Below are positions 7,823 to 18,600 of a DNA stretch of 64,000 bases, one piece after another (within the stretch, counting starts at the first letter, position 1; the number at the start of each line of letters is the position of its first letter). Source of the DNA: UBA5066 sp046331465 (lineage in GTDB: Bacteria > Acidobacteriota > Thermoanaerobaculia > UBA5066). Under the pieces are notes generated by a model that saw only the letters and a program-made list of their open reading frames with translations, ran no database searches and was not told where the DNA came from. Where the stretch lies: the NCBI GenBank assembly GCA_046331465.1, contig JAXLQV010000003.1, forward strand, positions 310,001 to 374,000. Direction: 5' to 3'. A program made the position numbers and the translations under genes.

Positions 7823-8776
7823 ATGCGCGCCCTGACCTACGAGAAGCACGGCGACCCGCGCGAAGGCGTCGTGAAGAAGGTCTTCGACCCGCGGCCCGGG
7901 CCGGGGCAGATCGTCGTCCGGATCGTCGCGGCGGGGCTGAACCCGGCCGACTGGAAGATCGTCGAGGGGAGGTTCCCCTTCTTCGCCTTCCCGAGGAAGC
8001 CCTTCGTCCCCGGGTGCGAGGCGGCGGGCGTCGTCGAGGCGATGGACTCCCGCGTCTCGGGCTTTCGCGTCGGCGACGAGGTCGTCGCCTCGACCGGGCT
8101 CGGCGGCGCGCTCGCCGAGAAAGTCGCCGTCTCGGCGCTCCAGGCCGTGAGGAAGCCGGCCGCGCTTTCGTTCGAGGAGTCGGCCGCGATTCCCGCCTCG
8201 GGGCAGACCGCGCTCCAGGCCCTCCGCGACGTCGCCGCGCTCCGCGCCGGCCAGCGGCTCCTCGTGAACGGCGCGGGGGGCGGCATCGGGACGTTCGCCG
8301 TCCAGGTCGGCAAGCTCCTCGGCGCGCACGTCACCGCGGTCGCGAGCGCCGGGAAGCACGAGCTGCTCGCCGGGCTCGGCGCCGACACGCTCGTCGACTA
8401 CCGGAAGACGGACTTCGCGAAGGCCCGGGAGGAGTGGGACGTCGTCTTCGACGTCGTCCCGAGCCGGAGCTTCGGGGAGTGCGTCCCCGTCCTCTCGCGC
8501 GAGGGGACCTACGTCACGACTCTCCCGGGCTCCGGGCCGTTCCTCGCCTCGCTCGGCGCCTCCCTGCGCGCCCCCTTCGGCTTCCGGAAGAGCTGCCGCT
8601 GGGTGATCCTGAAGTCGCGCGGCGAGGACCTCGCGTGGCTCCTCGACCGGGCCGCCGACGGGGCTCTGAAGGCCGTCGTCGGAAAGATGGCTCCGCTGGA
8701 CCAGGCCGCGTGGGCCCTCGCCGACCTCTCGGCCGGGCACGTCACCGGGAAGACCGTCGTGAAGGTGGCCGGGTGA
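7823..8776 (+). CDS. Zinc-independent NAD(P)-dependent oxidoreductase (quinone reductase-like)
   Basis: Medium-chain dehydrogenase/reductase of 317 residues, similar to quinone oxidoreductases and zeta-crystallin. It has a GroES-like N-terminal domain (AAGLNPADWK, PGCEAAGVV) and a Rossmann NAD(P)-binding domain with VNGAGGGIGTFAVQ (about 150-165). The structural-zinc cysteine cluster of alcohol dehydrogenases is absent. It probably reduces quinones or activated alkenes; substrate unknown. ATG at 7823 follows GGAGG at 7814-7818; the open frame starting at 7679 would add residues without homology. Its stop overlaps the next gene as GTGA, so the two form an operon. Confidence 0.85.
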   Translation: MRALTYEKHGDPREGVVKKVFDPRPGPGQIVVRIVAAGLNPADWKIVEGRFPFFAFPRKPFVPGCEAAGVVEAMDSRVSGFRVGDEVVASTGLGGALAEKVAVSALQAVRKPAALSFEESAAIPASGQTALQALRDVAALRAGQRLLVNGAGGGIGTFAVQVGKLLGAHVTAVASAGKHELLAGLGADTLVDYRKTDFAKAREEWDVVFDVVPSRSFGECVPVLSREGTYVTTLPGSGPFLASLGASLRAPFGFRKSCRWVILKSRGEDLAWLLDRAADGALKAVVGKMAPLDQAAWALADLSAGHVTGKTVVKVAG

Positions 8777-9549
8777 GCCGTCTCCCCGTCCTCTTCACCG
8801 CCCACGGGAGCCCGATGAACGCTCTCGGCGGGACGCCGTTCGCGGCGAAGCTCGAGACGTGGGCCGCGGCGTGGCCGAGGCCCGCTGCGATCCTCTGCGT
8901 CTCGGCGCACCGCGAGGAGACGCCGCTCTCGCTCACGGCGGCGGGCAAGCCTGCGACGGTCCACGACTTCTACGGCTTCCCGCGCACCCTCTACGAGCTC
9001 CGCTACCCCGCTCACGGGTCGCCCGCCGTCGCAGGCCGCGCCGCGGCGCTCCTCGCCGCCTCAGGACTTCCGGCGCGCCTCGACGCCGACGCGGGTCTCG
9101 ACCACGGCACCTGGGCGCCACTCCTCCTCGCCCTCCCCGCGGCCGACGTCCCCGTCGTCCAGCTCTCGCTTCCCGCGCGCTCGCGCCTCGACGTCTGCGT
9201 CGCGATGGGACGGGCCCTCGCGCCGCTCCGCGACGAGGGGGTCCTCCTCCTCGGGAGCGGGAACCTCGTCCACAACCTCCGCGAGGCCGACCTCTCCGAG
9301 GTCGAGCTCCCCGTCGTCCCCTGGGCGGCGGAGTTCGACGGCTGGGTCGCGGAGCGGATCTCGGCGGGAGACGTCGACGCCCTCGCCTCGCTCGCGGGGG
9401 CCCCGAACGCCCGGCGCGCCCACCCCACGCTCGAGCACTACGCCCCCGTCGTCGCCTGCGCCGCGGCGGCGGGCGCGGACTCGGCCTCGTTCCCGGTGAC
9501 CGGCTTCGAGCACGCGAGCCTGAGCCTCCGCTGCGTCGCGTGGTCATGA
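8773..9549 (+). CDS. DODA-type extradiol aromatic ring-opening dioxygenase (YgiD-like)
   Basis: A 258-residue member of the LigB/DODA class III dioxygenase family, whose E. coli homologue YgiD cleaves DOPA. The metal-binding and active-site histidines are visible in TAHGSPMN, VSAHREETP, LDHGTWAPL and GFEHASLSL. HDFYGFP and LGSGNLVHNL are further family blocks. The GTG start at 8773 overlaps the oxidoreductase stop (GTGA), and HGSPM near residue 11 is where the family starts. The pairing suggests linked redox metabolism of aromatic compounds, but the true substrate cannot be read from sequence. Confidence 0.88.
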   Translation: MSRLPVLFTAHGSPMNALGGTPFAAKLETWAAAWPRPAAILCVSAHREETPLSLTAAGKPATVHDFYGFPRTLYELRYPAHGSPAVAGRAAALLAASGLPARLDADAGLDHGTWAPLLLALPAADVPVVQLSLPARSRLDVCVAMGRALAPLRDEGVLLLGSGNLVHNLREADLSEVELPVVPWAAEFDGWVAERISAGDVDALASLAGAPNARRAHPTLEHYAPVVACAAAAGADSASFPVTGFEHASLSLRCVAWS

Positions 9550-9579
9550 GGCGCTCCGCCGCGGCGCGCCCGGGAACCC

Positions 9580-9611
9580 GATCCGGGGTGCCCCGAGGGG
9601 CGCCCCGGATC
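9580..9611. terminator. Bidirectional hairpin between convergent genes
   Basis: GATCCGGGG-T-GCCCC (9580-9594) pairs with GGGGC-G-CCCCGGATC (9597-9611), a 15-bp stem with one G-U pair and a two-base GA gap. It lies between convergent genes and has no long U-tract, so it may stop transcription from both sides. Confidence 0.6.
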
Positions 9612-9636
9612 GGGACCTGAGAGGAACGGTCGCGGT

Positions 9637-12600
9637 TCAGGCGACGGGGAACGACCTCCGCAGGAGGAGGACCCCCGCCGCCCCGAGGAGAAGGACGAGG
9701 ACGAGCAGCCCGATTCCGGAGACGGTCGGGATGACGGCCTCGCCGACCGCGTCGAGCGGGGCCGTCGCGGTGTTGTTCGGAGGCGTCGGGTCGGCCTGGT
9801 CGAGAGTGGCCGTCGCGGTGTTGACGATCGTGCCGCTCGTCATCGCCCGGGCGCGCAGGACGATGTCGGCCTGAGCGCCGGGGACGAGGAGCCCGATTGC
9901 GCACGTCACGGTGCCGGTGCCCGAGCAGGCCCCCCGGGTCGTCGTCGCGCTGACGAGGAGCAGGCCCGCGGGCAGCGGATCGGAGAGGACGACGCTCGTC
10001 GCGTCGCTCGGTCCCTGGTTACGGACGGTGATCCGGTACTCGAAGTCCGATCCGACGACCACGCTCGTCGAGGAAGCCGTCTTCGTCACGACGAGGTCGG
10101 CCACCGCGCTCGCGGTATCCGTGTCGGTCGAGGTGTCGTTCCCCGGGTTCGGATCGGTGACGCCGGCGGGAGGCGCGACGGTGACGGTATTGACGAGATC
10201 GCCGCTCCGCCCGGAGGGGATCGTCATCGTCAGCGCGTAGGTGAGCGTTCCGCCGGAGCGGAGGGTGACCGTGTCGGTGATCGCGCCGGTGCCGTTCGCG
10301 GTGCAGGTCGAGCCGGCCGAGGAGGTGCAGGTCCAGGAAGCCGCCGTGATACCGGCGGGAAGCGGGTCGGAGACCGAGGCGCCGACGGCGTCGGACGGCC
10401 CGGCATTCGCGACGACGATCGTGTAAACCGCTGTTCCGCCCGGCGTGTAGGTCGGCGTGCCGTCCGTCTTCGTCACCGAGAGGTCGACGCGCGGGTCGAT
10501 GACGTCGGTGTCGGTCGACGTGTCGTTGCCCGGGTTCGGGTCGGTGACGCCGGGGGGAGGCGCGACCACCGCCGTGTTGACGAGCGGGCCGGTCGCCGAG
10601 GGGGAGACGACACCCGCCAGGGTGAGGGAGATGCTCTGCCCCGCAGCGAGGCTGAGGCCGGTCCAGGCGCCGGTCCCGGAGTCGTAGGTCCCCGTCGAGG
10701 GCGTGAAGACGGCGCCGGTGAGTCCGGGCGGGAGCGGATCGGAAAGGGTCAGGCTCGTCACCGTGGAAGGTCCGTTGTTCGTGACGGTGATCGTCCAGGT
10801 CACGGGGCCGCCGGGGACGTAGGTCGCGCTCCCGTCCGTCTTCAGGACGGCGAGGTCGGCGAGGAACGCGAGCGGCGTCGACACCGTCGACGTGTCGTTC
10901 GCGGGGTTGCCGTCGGGGGTCGTCGACGTGACAGTCGCCGTGTTGAGGATCGGGTTCGGGGAGGCGTAGCCGCCGGGGACGGAGAACGTCGCGGCGACGG
11001 TCACCGACGAGCCCGCGGCGAGGGTGCCGAGGGCACACGGGAAGCCGCCCGCGCACGGGGCCGACGCCGAGACGAACGAGAGGCCCGCGGGCGTCGGGTC
11101 GGCAAGGGAGACGCCCTGTGCGCCTCCCGGCCCGAGGTTCCGGACCGTGATCTGCCAGGTCACCGTGCTCCCGGGAACCGCGTTGGCCGGTCCCGTCTTG
11201 ACGACCGCGAGGTCGGCCGACTCGGCGCCGACACCGACCGTGGCGGTCGAACTGTTGTCTCCCGGGTTCGCGTCGGGCTCGGCCGACGAGACGGTCGCCG
11301 TGTTCGAGATCGGGTTCGCTCCGGCGTACCCCGCGGGGACGTTGAACGTCGCCGAGAGGTTCAGGGTCGCCCCGGCGGCCAGGGTGCCGAGGGCGCACGG
11401 GAACCCGGCTGCGCAGGGCGCCGAGGCGGAGACGAAGGAGAGCCCCGCCGGCGTCGGATCCGCGAGCTGGACGGAGGTGGCCGTGGCCGGGCCGGCGTTT
11501 CGGACGAGGAAGGTGAACGTCACGTCGCTCCCGGCGCTCACCGACGCGGGGCCCGACTTGACGACCGAGAGGTCGACCGGGTCCGCGCCGAGGGCCGTCG
11601 ACGCCGATGAGCTGTCGTTCGCGGGGTTCGGGTCGGCCGTCGTCGTGGAGACCGTCGCCACGTTCACGATCGGGTCGGGACCGGTGTAGCCGGCCGGCAC
11701 GGAGAACGTCGCCGACACGGGGACGCTCGCGCCCGCGTTCACGGTCCCGAGCGCGCAGGGGAAGCCGCCCGAACACGGAGCCGAGGCGGAGAGGAACGCG
11801 AGGCCGGCCGGCGTCGGGTCGGCGAGGGAGACCCCGGCGGCGTCGTCGGGGCCGTGGTTCGTCACGACGAGGGCGTACGTGACGGTCGACCCCGCCGAGG
11901 CCGTGGCTGGGCCGCTCTTCACGACGCCGACGTCCGCGGAGGGGGTGCGGCCGACCGCGGTCGAGGAGGTCGAGGTGTTGTCGGCCGGGTCCGGGTCCGG
12001 CTGGTCGCCGGCGACGGAAGCCGTGTTCACGATCGGGTCCGGAGCGGTGTACCCGGCGGGAATCGCGTAGGTCACGGTGAGGCCCACCGTGGCACCGCGG
12101 GCGAGGCTCCCGATCGTGCACGGGAAACCGCTCGCGCAGGGCGCCGAGGCCGAGACGAACGTGAGACCGGCCGGCGTCGGGTCGGTGACCGAGACGCCGG
12201 TGGCGTCGGACGGACCGTCGTTGCCGACGACGAGGTTGAAGGTGACGTTCGTCCCCGCGGTCGCTGACCCCGGGCCGGTCTTGATGACGTAGAGGTCCGC
12301 GTTCGGCGAGAGGGTGTCGGTGTCCGTCGCCGTGTTGTTGCCCGGCGTCGGGTCCGTCACTCCGACGGGGGCCGTGACGGTGGCGGTGTTGACGAGAGTA
12401 CCCGTCGCCGAGGGCGAGACCGTTGCCGTGACGGTGTAGGTCGCTGTCGCCCCGACGGGGAGATTGACGGTGTCGGAGATGTTGCCCGGGCCGGAGGCCG
12501 TGCAGGTCCCGCCGCCCGCCGCGACGCAGGTCCAGGTGACGCCCGTGAGCGCCGCCGGGAAGGTGTCCGCCACCGTGGCGCCGGTGACGGCCGAAGGGCC

Positions 12601-15600
12601 GGCGTTCGTCGCGACGATGGTGTAGGTGACGTTGTTGCCCGGAATCACCGTCGTCACGCCGTCGGTCTTGGTGATCGTCAGGTCTGCCGAGGGCGAGAGG
12701 GTGTCGGTGTCGGTGGCGCTGTTGTTAGCCGGTGTCGGGTCCGTCACTCCGACGGGGACCGAGACGGTGGCGGTGTTGGCGAGGGTGCCGGTTGCCGTGG
12801 GCGAGACGGTCGCCGTGACCGTGTAAGTGGCCGTGGCGCCGACGGGGAGATTGACGGTGTCGGAGATGTTGCCCGAGCCGGAGGCCGTGCAGCTGCCGCC
12901 GCCAGCCGCGACGCAGGTCCAGGTGACGCCCGTGAGCGTCGCCGGGAAGGTGTCCGTCACCGTGGCTCCGGTGACGGCCGAGGGGCCGACGTTCGTCGCG
13001 ACGATGGTGTAGGTGACGCTGTTACCCGGAATCACCGTCGTCACGCCGTCGGTCTTGGTGATCGTCAGGTCTGCCGAGGGCGAGAGGGTGTCGGTGTCGG
13101 TGGCGCTGTTGTTAGCCGGTGTCGGGTCCGTCACTCCGACGGGGACCGAGACGGTGGCGGTGTTGGCGAGGGTGCCGGTTGCCGTGGGCGAGACGGTCGC
13201 CGTGACCGTGTAAGTGGCCGTGGCGCCGACGGGGAGATTGACGGTGTCGGAGATGTTGCCCGAGCCGGAGGCCGTGCAGCTGCCGCCGCCAGCCGCGACG
13301 CAGGTCCAGGTGACGCCCGTGAGCGTCGCCGGGAAGGTGTCCGTCACCGTGGCTCCGGTGACGGCCGAGGGGCCGACGTTCGTCGCGACGATGGTGTAGG
13401 TGACGCTGTTACCCGGAATCACCGTCGTCACGCCGTCGGTCTTGGTGATCGTCAGGTCTGCCGAGGGCGAGAGGGTGTCGGTGTCGGTGGCGCTGTTGTT
13501 AGCCGGTGTCGGGTCCGTCACTCCGACGGGGACCGAGACGGTGGCGGTGTTGGCGAGGGTGCCGGTTGCCGTGGGCGAGACGGTCGCCGTGACCGTGTAA
13601 GTGGCCGTGGCGCCGACGGGGAGATTGACGGTGTCGGAGATGTTGCCCGAGCCGGAGGCCGTGCAGCTGCCGCCGGCGGAGGCGACGCAGGTCCAGGTGA
13701 CGCCCGTGAGCGCCGCCGGGAAGGCGTCCGCTACCGTGGCGCCGGTGACGGCCGAGGGGCCGGCGTTCGTGGCGACGATGGTGTAGGTGACGTTGTTGCC
13801 CGGAATCACCGTCGTCACGCCGTCGGTCTTGGTGATCGTCAGGTCTGCGTTCGGCGAGAGGGTGTCGGTGTCGGTGGCGCTGTTGTTAGCCGGTGTCGGG
13901 TCCGTCACTCCGCCGGGGACCGTGACGGTGGCGGTGTTGGAGAGCGTTCCCGTCGCCGTGGGCGAGATCGTCGCCATGACCGTGTAGGTCGCCGTGGCGC
14001 CGACGGGGAGATTGACGGTGTCGGAGATGTTGCCGCTGCCCGAGACCGTGCACGTCCCGCCGCCGGCCCCGACGCAGGTCCAGGTGACGCCCGTGAGCGT
14101 GGCCGGGAAGGTGTCAGTCACCGTGGCGCCGGTGACGGCCGAGGGGCCGGCATTCCTGGCGACGATGGTGTAGGTGACGTTGTTGCCCGGGATCACCGTC
14201 GTCACGCCGTCGGTCTTCGTAATCGTCAGGTCCGCCGAGGGCGAGAGCGTGTCGGTGTCGGTGGCGCTGTTGTTAGCCGGTGTCGGGTCCGTCACCCCGA
14301 CGGGGGCTGAGACGGTGGCGGTGTTGGAGAGCGTTCCCGTCGCCGTGGGCGAGATCGTCGCCATGACCGTGTAGGTCGCCGTGGCGCCGACGGGGAGATT
14401 GACGGTGTCGGAGATGTTGCCCGAGCCGGAGGCCGTGCAGCTGCCGCCGCCGGTGGCAACGCAGGTCCAGGTGACGCCCGTCAGCGTCGCCGGGAAGGTG
14501 TCGGCGACCGTCGCGCCCGTGACGGCCGATGGGCCTGCATTCCTGGCGACGATCGTGTAGGTGACGCTGTTGCCGGGGACGACCGTCGTCACCCCGTCGG
14601 TCTTCGTGATCGACAGGTCCGCCGTCGGGCTGATCGTGTCGGTGTCCGCCGCCGTGTTGTTGCCCGGCGTCGGGTCGGTGATGCCGCCCGGCACCGTCAC
14701 CGTCGCCGTGTTCGTCAGAGATCCGGTGGCCGTGGCCGAGACCGTCGCCGTTACGGTGTAGGTCGCGGTCGCGCCCGCGGGGAGGTTGACGGTGTCGGAG
14801 ATGTTGCCCGAGCCGGAAGCCGTGCAGCTTCCGCCGCCCGTGGCCACGCAAGTCCAGGTGACGCCCGTCAGCGTCGCCGGGAAGGTGTCGGCGACCGTCG
14901 CGCCCGTGACGGCCGAGGGGCCGGCGTTCGTCGCGACGATGGTGTAGGTGACGCTGTTGCCGGGGACGACCGTCGTCACCCCGTCGGTCTTCGTGATCGT
15001 CAGGTCCGCCGAGGGCGAGAGCGTGTCGGTGTCGGTCGCCGAGTTGTTGCCCGGTGTCGGGTCGGTGACCCCGACGGGGACCGAGACGGTGGCGGTGTTG
15101 ACGAGTGTGCCGGTTGCCGTGGGCGAGACGGTCGCCGTGACGGTGTAGGTCGCCGTGGCGCCCACGGGGAGATTGACGGTGTCGGAGATGTTGCCCGAGC
15201 CGGAGGCCGTGCAGGTTCCGCCGGCGGAGGCGACGCAGGTCCAGGTGACGCCCGTGAGCGCCGCCGGGAAGGCGTCCGCTACCGTGGCGCCGGTGACGGC
15301 CGAGGGGCCGGCGTTCGTCGCGACGATGGTGTAGGTGACGTTGTTGCCCGGAATCACCGTCGTCACGCCGTCGGTCTTGGTGATCGTCAGGTCCGCCGTC
15401 GGGTTGATCGTGTCGGTGTCCGTGGCCGTGTTGTTGGCCGGCGTCGGGTCGGTCACGCCGCCGGGCGCCGAGACGGTGGCGGTGTTGACGAGAGTGCCGG
15501 TCGCCGTGGGCGAGACGGTCGCCGTGACCGTGTAGGTCGCCGTGGCGCCGACGGGGAGATTGACTGTGTCGGAGATGTTGCCCGAGCCGGAGGCCGTGCA

Positions 15601-18600
15601 GCTGCCGCCGCCCGCCGCGACGCAGGTCCAGGTGATGCCCGTGAGCGCCGCCGGGAAGGTGTCCGCCACCGTGGCGCCGGTGACGGCCAGCGGTCCTGCG
15701 TTCGAGGCGACGACGGTGTAGGTCACCGGGCTGCCCGGGACGACAGTCGCAACTCCGTCGGTCTTCGTGATGACGAGATCGGCCGCCGGAATGGGTGCCG
15801 TGACGGCGGATGCGTAGTCGTCTTCCGCCGGATTCCCGTTTCCGGGCGTCGAATCCGGGTCGGGAAGGCTCGAGGACGAGACCTCAGCGACGTTCGTGCC
15901 ATAGGGTCCCGTGAGGTTCACCGTCGCCTCGACCGCGAGGGTCGGCGTCGCGCCCACGCCGACCGTGCCGACGTTCCAGACGCCCGTACCGGGGTTGTAG
16001 GTCCCCTGCGAGACGATCGCGTCGACGTAGGTGTAGCCCGCCGGAAGCAGGTCGGTCACCGTGACGCCGTCCGCCGGAGCCGGCCCGGAGTTCGTCAGGG
16101 TCACGGTGAAGCTGATCGCCGACCCGACGAAGGGGGTCGGGTTCGAGACCGTCTTCAGAAGCGAGAGGTCCGCCTGCGCCGAGACGGTCAGGCTCGCCGT
16201 CGCCGGGTTCACGCTGGTCCCGGCGTTCGTGCTCGTGAGGAGCGAGGACGTGTTCGCGTAGACCCCCGGCACACCTGCGGTGACCGTGACCGCGATCGTG
16301 CAGGTGCCGTTGGCGGGTATCGATCCGCCGTTCAGCCGGATCCCGACGTCTCCCACGTTGAGCGCTCCGCCGCCCGAGTCGACGACGGTGCCGCCGCAGG
16401 TGCTGGAGACCGTCGTGCTGGCGAGGGTCATCGCTCCGGGCGAGGTCGGGAAGACGTCGGTGAACGCCGGGCTGGCGAGCGCGGCGGCCACCGCGTTCGG
16501 GTTCGTCAGCGTGAAGGTGAGGACGCTGTTCCCGCCGCCGAGAATGGTCACCGGGAGGAAGGCCTTCGCGATCGCCGGCGGGCCGGCGAGGACGGTCAGG
16601 TCGACGGACGGGCTCGGCGAGCCCGGAGTCTGCGTCTGGTTCGTGAGGACCCCGGTGGTCGCGTTCGGGAAGACTCCCGGGTTGGGGGCGGTGACGACGA
16701 CGGTGACCGTGCAGGTCCCGGGCGAGCCCGCAGGGATCGTCAGGCCCGCGAAGGAGAGCGCCGTCTGCCCCGTCACGAATGCGTTCGTCGCGGCGCCCGT
16801 GCACGTGCCCGCGGCATTCTGGTTGGCGCTGATCGCCATGCCGGCGAGCGTGTCCGCGAAGGACGCGCCGGTCATGCCGCCCGGGAGGAGCGCGTTGTTG
16901 TTCGGGTTCGAAAGCGTGAACGTGATCGTGCTCGAGCCGCCGGCCGGGATCGAGGCCGGGGCGAACGACTTCGTGACCGACGGCTTCGCGACGGCGCGAA
17001 GGGTGTCCGTAGCCGGATCGGGGTTCGTCGAGCCCTCGAGGGTGACGAGGGTGTTCGCGGCGATCGTGTTGACGTACGTCCCCGTGGCGCCGACCGTGAC
17101 GGGCACCGTCACGGTGCAGGAGCTGGAGGCGGCGAGATTCCCGTTCCGCACGGTGATCGTTCCGCCGCCCGGCGGGGCGTCGACGGTCGTGCCGGAACAG
17201 GTCGTCGATGGGACGGGCGCAGCGGCGACGGTCACCCCCGGGGGGAGAGTGTCGACGAGCCCGGGGTTCGCGAGCGTTCTCGCGACGGTGTTCGTGTTGA
17301 CGATCCGGATCGTCAGGGTCGAAGAGCCGCCGACCTCGACGACGTTCGGCGAGAACGACTTCGCGATGTTGACGTTCCGGAGGATCGTGAGCGTCGCCGA
17401 CGGCTGGTTGTCGTTCGTGACCCCCTGGGCGCTCGTGAGAGCGCCGACCGGGATGTCGTTGACGTGGTTGCCGTCGACGAACGCCGTGACGTTGACGGCC
17501 AGCGTGCAGGTGGAGTTCGCGTTGATGGAGGCGCCCGAGATCCCGATCTGGGTCGCGAAGGGAACGGCCGAGATCGTCGCGCCGCTGCATCCCGCGCCGG
17601 TGAACGTGGCCGAGGGGACGGAGTAGACCTCGACGTTCGGCGGGAGGACGTCGACGAGCGAGACGTTCGTCAGGGCGATGGCGCCGGGGCGGTTGTTCGC
17701 GATGGTGATGCTCGCGACGGAAGGCGCGCCGCCGTTCGAGACGACGGGCGTGAAGGCCTTGTTGAGAGTGACGGAAGGAGCCGCCTGAAGGGTCAGGTTC
17801 GCGTCGGCGTTCGCGTTGTAGGTGAAGCCCTCGGCGGTCGAGAGGTTGTTCGCGGCGATCCGGTTCCGGTAGCTCCCCGGGGCCCCGGCCGCCGGCGTCT
17901 GGACGTCGACGCGGATCTGGCAGGCCGTTGCGCCGGTCCCGAGAGAGCCTCCAGCGAGGACGATCGAGGTCGTCCCTGCCGTGGCCGTCACGCTGCCGCC
18001 GCAGTTGCTGGAGACGTTCGGCGTGGCCGCGACGACGAAACCGGCTCCCATAGACGTCAGGAGGTCCGTCAGACCCATGTTCGTGAACGCGATGGCGCCG
18101 CTCGCGTGGGAGATGTTGATCGTCAGGCGGCTCAGCCCGCCCGAGAGGACCGTCGTCGGGTTCCACGACTTGGAGACCGCCGCCGCCTGGGTGACGGTGA
18201 GGGTTGCCGTCGCCGGGAAGGCGTTGCTCCCCTGGTCCGTCACGAGGGCGCCGGCGGCGATGGTGTTCGTCCGCGTGCCGGTCGTCGCGTTCGGGGCGAC
18301 GGCGACGGGGACGGTGATCGTGCAGTTTCCTCCCGCCGGGATCGTTCCTCCGGAGAGCGTGATCGAGGTCGCGCCGGGAACGGCCCCGAGCGAGCCGCCG
18401 CAGGTCGTCGTAGCGGCGGGCGAGGCGGCCACGGTGAAGCCCGTGCCCATCGTCGTCAGGTTGTCCGTGAACGAGGTGATGGCGGCGTTGAGGCCGGCCG
18501 AGCTCGCGAGGGTGATCGTGAGGGTCGTGGCCTGGCTCTGGACGACGGTCGAGGGGCTGAAGCTCTTCGCCGCGGAGACGGAGGTAGCCGCCGGATTCAC

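Noticed and set aside
12626..15535. Series of 61- and 66-codon plus-strand frames repeated every 387 bases
   Set aside because: They are antisense shadows of the protein repeats with no Shine-Dalgarno or independent signals.
12300..15790. Regular repeats that might be a CRISPR array or satellite DNA
   Set aside because: The period is 387 bases, an exact multiple of three, and the units encode DUF11 domains in one open frame; there are no short repeats with unique spacers.
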